A model generated the notes under the pieces. It made no database searches and was not told where the DNA came from. It saw only the letters and a program-made list of their open reading frames with translations. From Darksidea phi (taxonomy: Eukaryota > Ascomycota > Dothideomycetes > Pleosporales > Lentitheciaceae), in assembly GCA_030770425.1 (NCBI GenBank), contig JASJFT010000108.1:1-64000 (forward strand): 64,000 nt of DNA, given 5' to 3'. Of this stretch, positions 1-9,705 are shown in pieces. Each line of letters starts with the position of its first letter. Position 1 is the stretch's first letter. A program made the position numbers and the translations under genes.

Positions 1-3000
1 TGCATGCGTGGGGGGCCCGCTTTCGCCCCCCCCTGGGGGTGGCCCCGTGGGGGGGGGGGGGGGGGGGGGGGGTGTGGGCCCCCCCCCCCCCCCCCCCCGG
101 CCAGACAATCTTTTCCTCTCCAGCAAACACCACTGCGCTCCCAAGTCACGTCGGGCCGCCATTCTGCCAAAAGAAGCTGGCACCCGGAGAGCCCATGGCT
201 CATAGCCCATGGCCCATGGGTAAAACGGCCGTCTTGGAGAGGGGCAGCATTCCAAGAGTTTCCAAGACAGCCTCCAAGACCACCCAGGTGCTGTCTGCCC
301 GCCATCCCGGCAAGGCCGGGTCTGAACTCACGAGAGCCTGCGTGTGCATGTGCCCGTCGCACAGCAGCTCGGACGACTTCCTTTTTCCTGCAGCTTGGAA
401 ACGTGGGCAATAAACACTGCAGACAATAGCCGTCGGTAGCGAGCGAAAGCAGTCGGACCCGGTAGATGAAGACGCCGGGTGAGTCGTGCGCAGCCGGCTT
501 TGAGGCCACGACCACATGAAGTCATCGTCCACGGTGCCTCCGCGAAACCCCAAACACCAGCCCCCAATGGCGACGCTGACACCGTTCAATGCACCCGCGG
601 GGTGAGCACCCGTCTCCGAGACACGCGATAAGCAGCGTCTTCCCCCAAACAGCGGTGGGCAGCAGCAAGACACGCAAACAGCACGGCAGTTATCAGATTC
701 CCAGCTATCATCTGCGCACGTTTCGCCGACGGCGCGCTGAGCGGCTTGTCCCTCTGCGGCGGGGATGCGTCGCTTCGGCGAGACATCGCTCGATCACGCC
801 GCGTCGTGGCTGCATGCAGATGAGTCGGCTCACCAGAATCAGGATGGCTGACTCTTCCACCAAGATAGCCGTTGCACTGCCTGCAAGTCGGCGCCAGCTG
901 TCCACACCATCGCCGACTCGTCTCCTCGTCTCATCCTCAACAATAAATTGTGCACCCCGGTAATCGTACGACTTGGGCTGCAGAAGAAAGAGGGGGGACA
1001 CAGAGGGGCTCGTGAGGGATGGCCCGTGAAACCCATGGCCGCCCAGGAACCCGAACCCTAGTCGGTGAAAACACAGCCTCAACGCCACCATGCATCCTGC
1101 CCGTCTCGCTCCGCGCCATTCGATTCCGCTCCTCCCCAATGCGCTTGGCAAGCCCTTGGCCCTCTTGGCAAGAGCTTGCCCGTCGTGCAACCCCGCTCGC
1201 CGGTCTTGATCGTTGCACATGGAGTGTCACGAGGTCTCATGCCGAAACTGAGCATGGGCGAACATGGACACCACCTCGAAACAAGCTACACGCCAAGGGG
1301 CTCTGCGCGGGAGGCATCCTGAGGCCAATTGTCTAATGGGGACCCGCGAACGCGTGACCAGCTTACGGTGAGCAGGACAACTAGGGTTCCATAGCTGTGG
1401 TTACGGCACCCTCCACTTTTTAGCTTTGATCTACCTATGTCGCCCACCGATCCTGGTTCTCGTAGTTCCAGGACACGACGTACTGAGCATGCGGACTCCA
1501 TCTTCCCCGCAATTTCCATAGTCAAGAGTCCCGACAGCTGGACGTCGCTTGTCTGTCTCTGGCCAAGAAGATCATGCATGGGATTGACGGGCATGGCCAA
1601 CCAGAGTAATGGGCTACTGTCTCGCGGGTCCAGCGGCATGAGCGAGCATCGTTCGACTAAATTCTGGTGCCTCTGTGTTTTTTAGGCAACTGCCGATGTA
1701 TGGTAGCTGACCTCAGCCATTGATCTCATGCCGATTTTGCGTCTCCATGGGGTCTCTATTGCATGATGAGCCAAAAGGGACGCGGAGGGATGCAACTGAA
1801 TCATCTTAGCAAAAACATTCAGATGTCAAACAGAGTATACCGAGCTAGGCACGCGCAACCCTGCCCAACCCCCCAGATCGACGGACAAGCTAACTACGGG
1901 AAAATCAAAGTCCCCAACTTTGAGGCAGTTCTCTGTCAATGGCACCTTCACGCGCTGTTAGCGGGTCTGGACACGACGAGCCACTGAAACAACCCTCTTG
2001 GCAATTCCTCACCACTCACCCATATGCCCCTCAGATGAATGTTACGAAAAATAGTAAAGATAAGACATCCCAATCAATGCACACGAGAAGCCCTGCTTCT
2101 GATTACAACCTCGCTCCATCTTAGTCCGAGCAAGTCGCCCCCGAGCTTGGCCTTGACTTGGCATCTTGAGCAACTCTAGGGCTCCGAGGATGCGGCTCGC
2201 ATTTACTTGGTGTATTTTGAAAGACGCCGACTACCCATACACCCGGTATAGTGGTAATCACTGACTTTGTCTACCATGCTCTTCCTCGGTCGTTTCCAAA
2301 AATCGCCGCTGCCTTCTGCACCTTTTCGTCCTCACGGGTACGATGGACATCTGTGGCTCTTGGCAGCACACCCACCTTCGGTACCAGACGCGCATCCCGA
2401 CAACGTGGCCTCCATGACGAAGTTGCACAAACAGCGCCCTCAGCCCATCCACGGGGCTAGACCCTCCGGCTAAGTCTTGACGCCGCACAAAACGTGGCCT
2501 GTATACCGCAACCACGTATCGAGTGCGATACAATGCCATGGCTCTTGGTACGGGATGTTTCGTATTCTTGTATCACAATGGCGTACCGGCAGTTCTCGAT
2601 CGACCGTCGAATGTATTTTCATTTGCAGATTTACGTAAGTGCTCATCACCACATATCTGTGGCCAAGATGTCAAGCCAGCAAAAGAATCGGGACATACAG
2701 AGACCACATGATCCACCCGTCAGCTCGGAGAGTTCTAGAGCTACGCGAGCGAATGCGGCACGGCAGAGGGTAGGGGTCTATTGTCTCAAATAACTCCAGG
2801 GTGAGACTGTCGCTCACTCACCCCTATCGGTGATGGGTACACCGAGCGTACTTCTGACCACGTCTGCCCAGCCTGTGCTCATCCTTCAACCAACCCCACG
2901 GATAAGCTAGCCCCGAGAAATTCAATTTGGGAAGCGCACGACCTACGCATACACTTTCCTTGCCTTGCACTTCGAAGGCTACCTGACTGAACTTGGTGTG

Positions 3001-3164
3001 ACTATTGCTTTGAGGACCGTTTCTACCGACTTGGAGTTTGCAATCCTCAAATGTTCGGTACCCATGGATTGGTCATTTCTTTCTTTTGATGCAGTCGGTT
3101 TATACGTGTGCCAGCTCGCAATACATGTCTCATGCTCCGAAAATCCGCACACTGACACCACATC
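1..3164. other. Gene-free left end, with homopolymer artefact
   Basis: I see no supportable gene here. All open frames are short, overlap each other on both strands, and match no family I recognise. Positions about 49-72 are an almost pure G run followed at 79-98 by an almost pure C run, which looks like a sequencing or assembly artefact rather than biology. The rest is ordinary mixed-composition DNA without obvious tandem repeats. No telomeric TTAGGG repeat is present, so this edge is not a chromosome end. Confidence 0.6.
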
Positions 3165-4373
3165 TCAAGCCTCCCAATCCACCCATCCTACATTCCCCGC
3201 CTTCCCATTCTTGAAATACTGAAACACCTTTGCAGGACTCGAATACGGCTCCCATTCCTCCCGACTGAAAACCCTCGTCACACTGCCCTCCTTCCGTCCC
3301 GTCTCATTCCAGCCTGGTCCGAAGTCACGATACTCTGCCATTATTGTAAGGTTGGTTACCCTTGGGTCTGAACTACCCCAAGCAATGTACCCACTCGATC
3401 TGATGGACGAGTCAAGATAAGTGTTTGAGAAGATGGAGCGATGTTGGGCGTTCCAGGGGCGGCCCAGCGCACACTTCCCTACGATGGAGGATGCAATGGA
3501 AGAGTTGGCGGCGATGACAGAGGAAGAGCAGATGTATACACCGAATTTGTTCTCGTAGGTGGTGTTTGTACCTTTCCACGCCGTAATGCCGCCACCACAG
3601 CCCCTCATTCTCAACTGACTCTTCTCAATCCAAAGCGTCCCGAACCCGTAGAGGAAGTCCGTTTGGCCGGCGATTTCGCAGCCCTTCATGTAGCTATTCG
3701 CCAGCTTCCCCACGTAGACGGTATCCTGGTAGGATTTGAAGGCACAATAGTAGAAAGCTGTGTTTGCGTACGAGGTTGAAAGAGCAAGACTAGGCCCTGC
3801 TGAGTAAGGCAGGTAGTCGTTGGTGAAGTTGAGGTTGTAGGCACGGAAGTCGGAGTTGCCGAATGGCGTGTCTGCGGGAACGGGGTTTCCTGTGGGTCCG
3901 CTGCCTGTGAGAGAGCTGTTGAGGGTTGGAGCGATGGTGAGTGTGGACGTGTAGGCGTTGTCCAGGCTCCCTGTCGTAGACGTCCCTGTCGCTTGGTGCC
4001 ACACAACCTCGACTACATTGCCACCCACGGTATCCGGAGACGAAGTTTGTCCGAGGAGGTATAATGGGCCTGGACGGGTAATGTTGACTTGTTCGGTGTA
4101 TTGTCCGGGGAGTATCAGTACGTATTGAGTGCTGTTATCGAAAGGCAGCGAGAGGACGGCGGATTGGATTGTTGAGAATCGTCGCGTCCGATTTGATGAG
4201 TTGTCAGTAGACGGATCAACGAGGAGGGTATGCGGTGGGCAGCCGTCGAGCGGATGGCTTGTGGGCAATTGGCACGCATATCTTGCATCTTTAGGGAACG
4301 CAGTACCGGAACAAACCACTGCGAGCAGTGAGAAAAGTAATAACACTCCGCTTCGATCTAGTAACGGTAACAT
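3165..4373 (-). CDS. Secreted pectin methylesterase (carbohydrate esterase family 8)
   Basis: Single-exon gene for a 402-residue protein. Family knowledge: pectinesterases remove methyl esters from homogalacturonan in plant cell walls and are exported. Seen in the sequence: a hydrophobic signal peptide at residues 1-25, the GQYTEQV motif, a YQDTVYV motif with the first catalytic Asp, GQTDFLYG with the second catalytic Asp, and LGRPW with the substrate-binding Arg, in the right order along a beta-helix-sized protein. Several N-glycosylation sequons (NSS, NRT, NLT) fit secretion. The frame stays open upstream to 4757, but the ATG at 4373 is chosen because it directly begins the signal peptide. 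The gene stands alone beside gene-free DNA. It suggests contact with plant material. Confidence 0.92.
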   Translation of the reverse strand: MLPLLDRSGVLLLFSLLAVVCSGTAFPKDARYACQLPTSHPLDGCPPHTLLVDPSTDNSSNRTRRFSTIQSAVLSLPFDNSTQYVLILPGQYTEQVNITRPGPLYLLGQTSSPDTVGGNVVEVVWHQATGTSTTGSLDNAYTSTLTIAPTLNSSLTGSGPTGNPVPADTPFGNSDFRAYNLNFTNDYLPYSAGPSLALSTSYANTAFYYCAFKSYQDTVYVGKLANSYMKGCEIAGQTDFLYGFGTLWIEKSQLRMRGCGGGITAWKGTNTTYENKFGVYICSSSVIAANSSIASSIVGKCALGRPWNAQHRSIFSNTYLDSSIRSSGYIAWGSSDPRVTNLTIMAEYRDFGPGWNETGRKEGSVTRVFSREEWEPYSSPAKVFQYFKNGKAGNVGWVDWEA

Positions 4374-5100
4374 GATGTTCAATGGTTGATGCGCATTCGA
4401 GCGGCTCGCAAAACCCACCAGCTCCCCGCAAGCCCAAAATATATCCGCAATCAAAGACGATCGACTAAATGAAGTGCATACGTGAACCCGGGATATCTTA
4501 AGCGGCAAACTACCCAACTTCCTCCCCACAACCCGGCAGATAAGCAAAACCAAGCTTCGAGAACCCGGCCCGTCACCGGCCGCTAACTGCTTGCACGCAA
4601 GACTTGATAAAAATTTGGGGGTTGTAAAGGCGGGAACGGAAGTGGGTACCTGGTGATGGTGGAGTGAAAATATCCGCCAATCACGGCACGCGTCGGTACG
4701 CCACTCCACGGAACTCCACCACAGCTCGGTGTTAACATCTCTTTCTTGCACATGCACTACTATCTATGCGTCTATACTCGGTTTTTCCCTGTATACAGAG
4801 CCCCCTCGGCAATGAGACCCGCACAAGGGGTGAAGCGTATGAACATGGTAGAACCGCTCTAGCGCCTAACGAGAGGATGCTGGCACCACACGTGCATAAC
4901 ATGGCCTATAGCGCTCGACATTCAACCCGGAGCGCCTTGAGTCTTAGCTACAACTTCTTCCCGATGCTGAATCTAGCGTTGTGCTCCCTTTTCTTCCTTA
5001 TGATCGCTTCGTCACGGAAGCACTTCCAGCGGTGGAACTGGCTGGGGAACATGGCCATGTTCGCGGATGCATCGAGCCCGCTGATAAAAGAATGCTATTC
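4374..5100. other. Intergenic, upstream region of the pectinesterase
   Basis: This holds the promoter side of the pectinesterase and then DNA with no gene I can support. Overlapping open frames exist at 4766-5140 on the plus strand but show no family features. Confidence 0.4.
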
Positions 5101-5440
5101 GCTATCAGGAAGGATAGGAGTCCGTATCCCATCGCTCTAGTCCAGAAGCTGGACGAGACTGATGCGCCTACATCTTCTTACGTAGACGCTCAGTCTAAAG
5201 TAAATATAAAGTGGCTTTTCCTTATGGATTTAAGAGGTATCTCCTGGGGTGGTATTGATACTGTATATCGTATCGAGACTGCCGGCGGTAATAAGCCTGC
5301 TACTTGCAAGAGTCGGGAGCCGAATTTTGGGGTGAATTATACCGCACAATGTACGTACAGCGGTCTCTTGTATCGACTAAGCCCAGCTTGCTAACTATAT
5401 TGCAGACTGGATCTTTGGTCCGAAGGAATTAGGTAGATAG
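5101..5440 (+). pseudogene. Relict 3' end of a DUF3455-type secreted protein gene
   Basis: The reading frame ending at 5350 encodes a stretch with GGIDTVYRIETAGG followed by PATC, then a spliced YTAQ-YWIFG end. This matches the C-terminus of the fungal DUF3455 family (secreted proteins often misnamed malate dehydrogenase). A believable intron lies at 5351-5405 (gtacgt to ttgcag) and restores the conserved C-terminal Tyr-Trp before a stop at 5438-5440. The N-terminal two thirds of the family, including any signal peptide, cannot be found upstream. The flanking DNA on the right is AT-rich. I read it as a truncated gene remnant; function is unlikely. The family assignment is from memory of the motif. 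Confidence 0.5.
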
Positions 5441-5872
5441 CTATATAGTACGGAGGAAAAGATTAAAAATATAATTATCCCTTAAAAAGATAAAGTATAT
5501 ACTACAAGGCGGTTGTTCGTTAGATTTACTACTTAGATGTCAGGGCTGCAGATCTACAGACCTAGTTAATATTTTTGAGTTTGAAGATTCTCGATACGAA
5601 TATATGGATGGATAGAATTGTTTTACAGTGAAAAGTAAAATCGTTCAATGAGCAGCTTCATTTTCAAACTTGGATGCCTACATAATTCCTAAAATGCTTT
5701 TCATTATTCAGAAATAGATGGAGAGCACGGTAGGAAGCCGCTGCGACGCGCAAATTGACTTTGGCGTTCAAGTAGACAAGAGTAATAATGGTGCAATCAA
5801 GGTCATAATTGATCTGTCGATTATGGAAATCGAAGCCTGCGCCTTGGCGAGTGGAGCTACTGTAATTAACGT
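5441..5872. other. AT-rich intergenic stretch
   Basis: AT-rich sequence with many stop codons on both strands and no gene. It lies between the DUF3455 relict and the stop codon of the HET-ankyrin gene. It may include decayed sequence that once continued the ankyrin array, but no in-frame repeat can be read. Confidence 0.4.
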
Positions 5873-8503
5873 TTATTGCAGCAGCTCGACTATCGCTTCG
5901 TGCTCGTACCATGCCGCCCACGATAGCGGCGTTTGTCCATTTTGGTCCTTCAAGTTAACGTCGCATTTTCCGGTGTCGAGCAGCAGTTTAACTACCGCCT
6001 CGTGTCCGTTCCGTGCTGCTAACGATAGTGGTGTTTGTCCTCTCTGGTCTCTTAAGTTAACATTAACCTTTTCTGTGTTGAGCAGCAGCTTGACTACCGC
6101 CTTATGTCCGTTTAGCGCGGGTCTCCATCGCGGCGTCCAGCCCATCTGGTTTTTCGATTCAGTGTCGACCTTGCCTGGGTCGAGTAGCAGCCTCACTACC
6201 GCTTCGTGTCCGTTACACGCCGCCCCCGATAGCGGCGTCTGTCCGTAACTATCCCTCGAGTCTACGTCAACCTTGTCTGTGTTAAGTAGCAGCTCTACTA
6301 CCGCCTCGTGTCCGTTCCATGCCGCCCACGATAGCGGCGTTTGTCCATTTTGGTCCTTCAAGTTAACGTCGCATTTTCCGGTGTCGAGCAGCAGTTTAAC
6401 TACCGCCTCGTGTCCGTTCCGTGCTGCTAACGATAGTGGTGTTTGTCCTCTTTGGTCTCTTAAGTTAACATTAACCTTTTCTGTGTTGAGCAGCAGCTTG
6501 ACTACCGCCTTATGTCCGTTTAGCGCGGGTCTCCATCGCGGCGTCCAGCCCATCTGGTTTTTCGATTCAGTGTTGACCTTGCCTGGGTCGAGTAGCAGCT
6601 TCACTACAGCCTCGTGTCCGTTCCATGCCGCCCCCGATAGCGGCGTCCAGCCCATCGGGTTTTTCGATTCAGTGTTGACCTTGCCTGTGTCAAGCAGCAG
6701 CTTCACTACAGCCTCATGTCCGTTCCATGCCGCCCCCGATAGCGGCGTCCAGCCCATCGGGCTTTTCGATTCAGTGTCGACCTTGCCTGTGTCAAGCAGC
6801 AGCTTCACTACAGCCTCGCGTCCGTTCCATGCCGCCCACCATAGTGGTGTTTGTCCGCTTTGGTCTTTCAAGTCAATATCGACCTTGCCTGTGTCAAGCA
6901 GCAGTTTGGCTACCGCTTCGTGTCTGTTCTCTATCGCCCACAATAGCGGCGTTTGTCCGTATGTATCCTCTAAGTTCACATCGTTCTTGCCTGTTTTGAG
7001 GAGCATCTCAGTTAAGATCTTGTCTCTGTTCGATGCCGTCGTACATGTTAGCGTTCGTTCGTCTTCATCTTCGCCTGTTGAATCAAGGAGCGGTTTGACT
7101 ACCGCCTCGTATCCATTCAGTGCCGCTCTCCATAGCAGCATCCAGCCAGTCAGGTTTTTCGATTCAGTGTCGGCCTTGCCTGTGGCGAGCAGCAGCTCGA
7201 CTATTGCCTCGCACCCAAACTCTGCCGCCCACGATAGCGGCGTTTGTCCGCTTTGGTTCTTCGAGTTGACGTCGACCTTGCCTGTGTCGAGCAGTAGCTT
7301 GACTAGCGCTTCATGTCCGTTCAGTGCCGCCCAAACGAGGACTGCATGCTCCAACGAATCCAAATTTCGCAAAAATTCAGGCAATGTCCATTGTGGCAAA
7401 CAGGGCGTGCAGCCTTTTCCGTCATGGAGGTGAAGAAGGAATGCAATAGTATCGTGAACGACTTCCTCCGCAGATTTCTCATAGTTTGGTACCAGAATAT
7501 CTGGACCACATCCGTCCGACGATATGCCAAGCAATGCATAAATGACATCTCTCGACTCAGTTGCCTCGCTTCCCCTGAATTTGAGGAGTAATGTGCGGAG
7601 GTCGTTGTTTTGGCTCCACCAAGAATGTTTCCGTGTAGGACCTGGCATGATATCCAGGATAGCTTGGCAATGAGGATCCGGAGTTATGCCCACCAAAGAT
7701 GGAATGATCGCAAAGATGTGCGCCGAGACCGATTTGGTACCACAAATGACTTTGGCCGACCGTGCATTAGCAACTTCTTGTATTATCCACACCCTCTTGA
7801 ACCAGGATCGGTCTAAGAGAATCCAAAGCCCCTCGCGTAGTAGGCGCATCCAATTTTCATGTACATTATCCAGCGGTTGCTGTACAGTCGACCAAAGATC
7901 TTGCCACCGCTCGTCCGAGGCCGTCCAGTTGTTGCATGCATGGTTAACCGCCTTTTTCTCTAGGCTTTGCATATAATGGAAGGCCACAGCCGTCTCAGAA
8001 GTAGCTTGGCCCAACCAGATCAGGACCCTTTCGGCTCTTTTATAGATAGAAGTCATCTGTACCACTTGGTGTGTCCGTTCTTTGTCATTTTCCTGATCAA
8101 TGCAGATGGCATCAACCCATAGGATTCGGTCTTCATATGGGCAACGCAAATGCTGTAATGCCAGGGATAAATTTTTCGTAACTGGCATCATCCTTCCATT
8201 GATCTCAATATCGTGCGGCTTGGCTGTATCTCCCCATGTATACGACAGAGCTTCGTATTCCATGCTGCCATTGGTATCGCATAGCCATGCATCGAATAGT
8301 TCGCATCGTATACACCCATAGTTACCATGAAAAAGTCGGAGAAGACGGAAGGAACATCCTTCGAGATCTATAGGCTTGTACTGAAAACGTGTCATTAGCG
8401 GCTTTGAGAGGGCTATTCCGATAAGAGTCGCTGTGTCGTAGGAGGTAGGGCGGCTAGGCAGAAGCGAAATCGAGAGCCTGTGATTGTCTTGACTCGGAAG
8501 CAT
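5873..8503 (-). CDS. HET-domain protein with about 15 ankyrin repeats
   Basis: Uninterrupted frame of 876 residues. The N-terminal HET domain spans about residues 83-255 and shows the family blocks EYEALSYTWG, ILWVDAICIDQ and RSWFKRVWIIQEV. A linker with DVIYALLGI follows, then about 15 ankyrin units from residue 386 to the end, each about 34 residues with TPL..AA..GHEAVVKLLL cores. Family knowledge: HET domains trigger cell death in fungal non-self recognition, and repeat domains serve as sensors. An internal ATG at 8395 begins the usual MTRFQYKPIDLEG start and may be the true start. The array ends abruptly at a stop within a repeat. Near-identical repeats (see the 408-bp duplication) suggest recent expansion. 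The specific recognition role is inference. Confidence 0.88.
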   Translation of the reverse strand: MLPSQDNHRLSISLLPSRPTSYDTATLIGIALSKPLMTRFQYKPIDLEGCSFRLLRLFHGNYGCIRCELFDAWLCDTNGSMEYEALSYTWGDTAKPHDIEINGRMMPVTKNLSLALQHLRCPYEDRILWVDAICIDQENDKERTHQVVQMTSIYKRAERVLIWLGQATSETAVAFHYMQSLEKKAVNHACNNWTASDERWQDLWSTVQQPLDNVHENWMRLLREGLWILLDRSWFKRVWIIQEVANARSAKVICGTKSVSAHIFAIIPSLVGITPDPHCQAILDIMPGPTRKHSWWSQNNDLRTLLLKFRGSEATESRDVIYALLGISSDGCGPDILVPNYEKSAEEVVHDTIAFLLHLHDGKGCTPCLPQWTLPEFLRNLDSLEHAVLVWAALNGHEALVKLLLDTGKVDVNSKNQSGQTPLSWAAEFGCEAIVELLLATGKADTESKNLTGWMLLWRAALNGYEAVVKPLLDSTGEDEDERTLTCTTASNRDKILTEMLLKTGKNDVNLEDTYGQTPLLWAIENRHEAVAKLLLDTGKVDIDLKDQSGQTPLWWAAWNGREAVVKLLLDTGKVDTESKSPMGWTPLSGAAWNGHEAVVKLLLDTGKVNTESKNPMGWTPLSGAAWNGHEAVVKLLLDPGKVNTESKNQMGWTPRWRPALNGHKAVVKLLLNTEKVNVNLRDQRGQTPLSLAARNGHEAVVKLLLDTGKCDVNLKDQNGQTPLSWAAWNGHEAVVELLLNTDKVDVDSRDSYGQTPLSGAACNGHEAVVRLLLDPGKVDTESKNQMGWTPRWRPALNGHKAVVKLLLNTEKVNVNLRDQRGQTPLSLAARNGHEAVVKLLLDTGKCDVNLKDQNGQTPLSWAAWYEHEAIVELLQ
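5910..6649 (-). repeat. 408-bp in-frame tandem duplication in the ankyrin array
   Basis: The sequence beginning at 5910 recurs from 6318 with only scattered single-base differences for about 330 bases. The 408-bp offset equals 136 codons, exactly four 34-residue ankyrin units. Because it is a multiple of three and of the repeat length, the frame and solenoid register are kept. Shorter, more diverged copies continue to about 7300. Confidence 0.9.
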
Positions 8504-9360
8504 TAGACCATGTTATCAGGAGTAGACAATGAGACATCTTACAACTATAAGCAGGCCGCGAAAGATGAACATTCCCGCCTTTTTAGTTGAAACAGAGCAT
8601 TTGAGGAGATAGTAGAAGGTTGTGGATGCTGAGACAGATCAAAGAGCAGCTGAAATTGTAGGCTAAAGGTTGAGGGTGGCTGTGCGACTCAGCCGCGGCC
8701 CCGCGATTGCCGGCAGCAAGGCTGTGTAGAACTGGCTAACGTTGGTTCTGAAAGTGGTGATTCTCCGGATAGTAAGTCAGATATTGCCACCACAAGCGGC
8801 ATGGCCGACTTGCGCCAGCACTTGGGTTGGAGCCTCGCAGGATAGGAATAAAAGGTGAGATGAACTGTTCGCGTTGCGACTGCCGGGGGAGAGTAACTGC
8901 ACTGCAAGGCAATTAGATGGTAATTACAGTAGCTTATAAGTATGGCCAGTCGGGCTAAGACGATACCGGTCTATATATTATTATTATCTCCAGGCAGCAG
9001 AAGCGTAACATATTAAGCATAGTCTAAAGCTAGTAATAGCGTAGTATAAGTAGAGATGCATAAGCATTTTTATAAGCAATAGAGAACCGTAACAAATATA
9101 GACTGTTACATTATATCGCCACCACTAGCAGGGAGGACGGCCGACCCGCACCGGTACAGACCTTGCCGTGAACATCTAGAATGGATGGCGTTAGGAAGGG
9201 ATATAAGGATCATTGCTGGTGGCGGAGGATGGCATTCAGCCCTGGGTAGCGTAATGCCTGGCCAAGCATAGCCGCCAACACAGCTCTGCTCTACCGTACC
9301 CAGCCATCACGAACATGGACCATCCGAACTCATAACCCTCAATATCGAGCCTTTCCACCT
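8504..9360. other. Intergenic, partly AT-rich
   Basis: Upstream side of the HET-ankyrin gene followed by an AT-rich stretch (about 8940-9110). No supportable coding sequence or RNA gene seen. Confidence 0.4.
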
Positions 9361-9645
9361 TCATATGTGTTTGCGACGATGGCGTGCTACCTGTGACACT
9401 TTAGCCGCGAGCTCTCTCGTAGGTACGTCAGCCTTAGATTTCGAAATAATACTATTACGCGCGTCGATAGATAGCTCTCTATTAGGGCGACGATTTGCAC
9501 TAATTTCTGTACCGAACAAGCGTTGTGGGGGCATGTTGTGGATGGCTTTAGTATAGATGCTGATACGCGTCGCGTTTTGGTGGGGTGCTTGGCAAACAGA
9601 TTTTTTAAGTATGACTGTATTCTTATATATTGCGCCGGTTCCCAA
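9361..9645 (-). pseudogene. Possible transposase N-terminal helix-turn-helix fragment
   Basis: A short minus-strand frame contains NRELSIDARNSIISKSKA followed by VPTRELAAKVSQVA. This resembles the N-terminal helix-turn-helix of Tc1/mariner-type transposases, where a basic stretch and an LS..R..II pattern precede a second helix with RE(I/L)A. No ATG start, no DDE catalytic part and no terminal inverted repeats can be seen, so at most it is a relict. It lies between two accessory genes. The resemblance is weak and could be chance. Confidence 0.3.
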
Positions 9646-9705
9646 CAGGTCAAACTATACTATCTTCACTAATTTCACCGCTAGTCATCAGTAAGACATA
9701 TCGTC

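Noticed and set aside
4..429. Open frames of 65-141 codons with poly-Gly/Pro starts
   Set aside because: They run through the artefactual G and C homopolymers and have no other protein-like feature.
5718..7433. Long plus-strand frames rich in SSSLTTASCPF repeats
   Set aside because: They are the antisense of the ankyrin array; their repeat structure simply mirrors the real gene on the minus strand.
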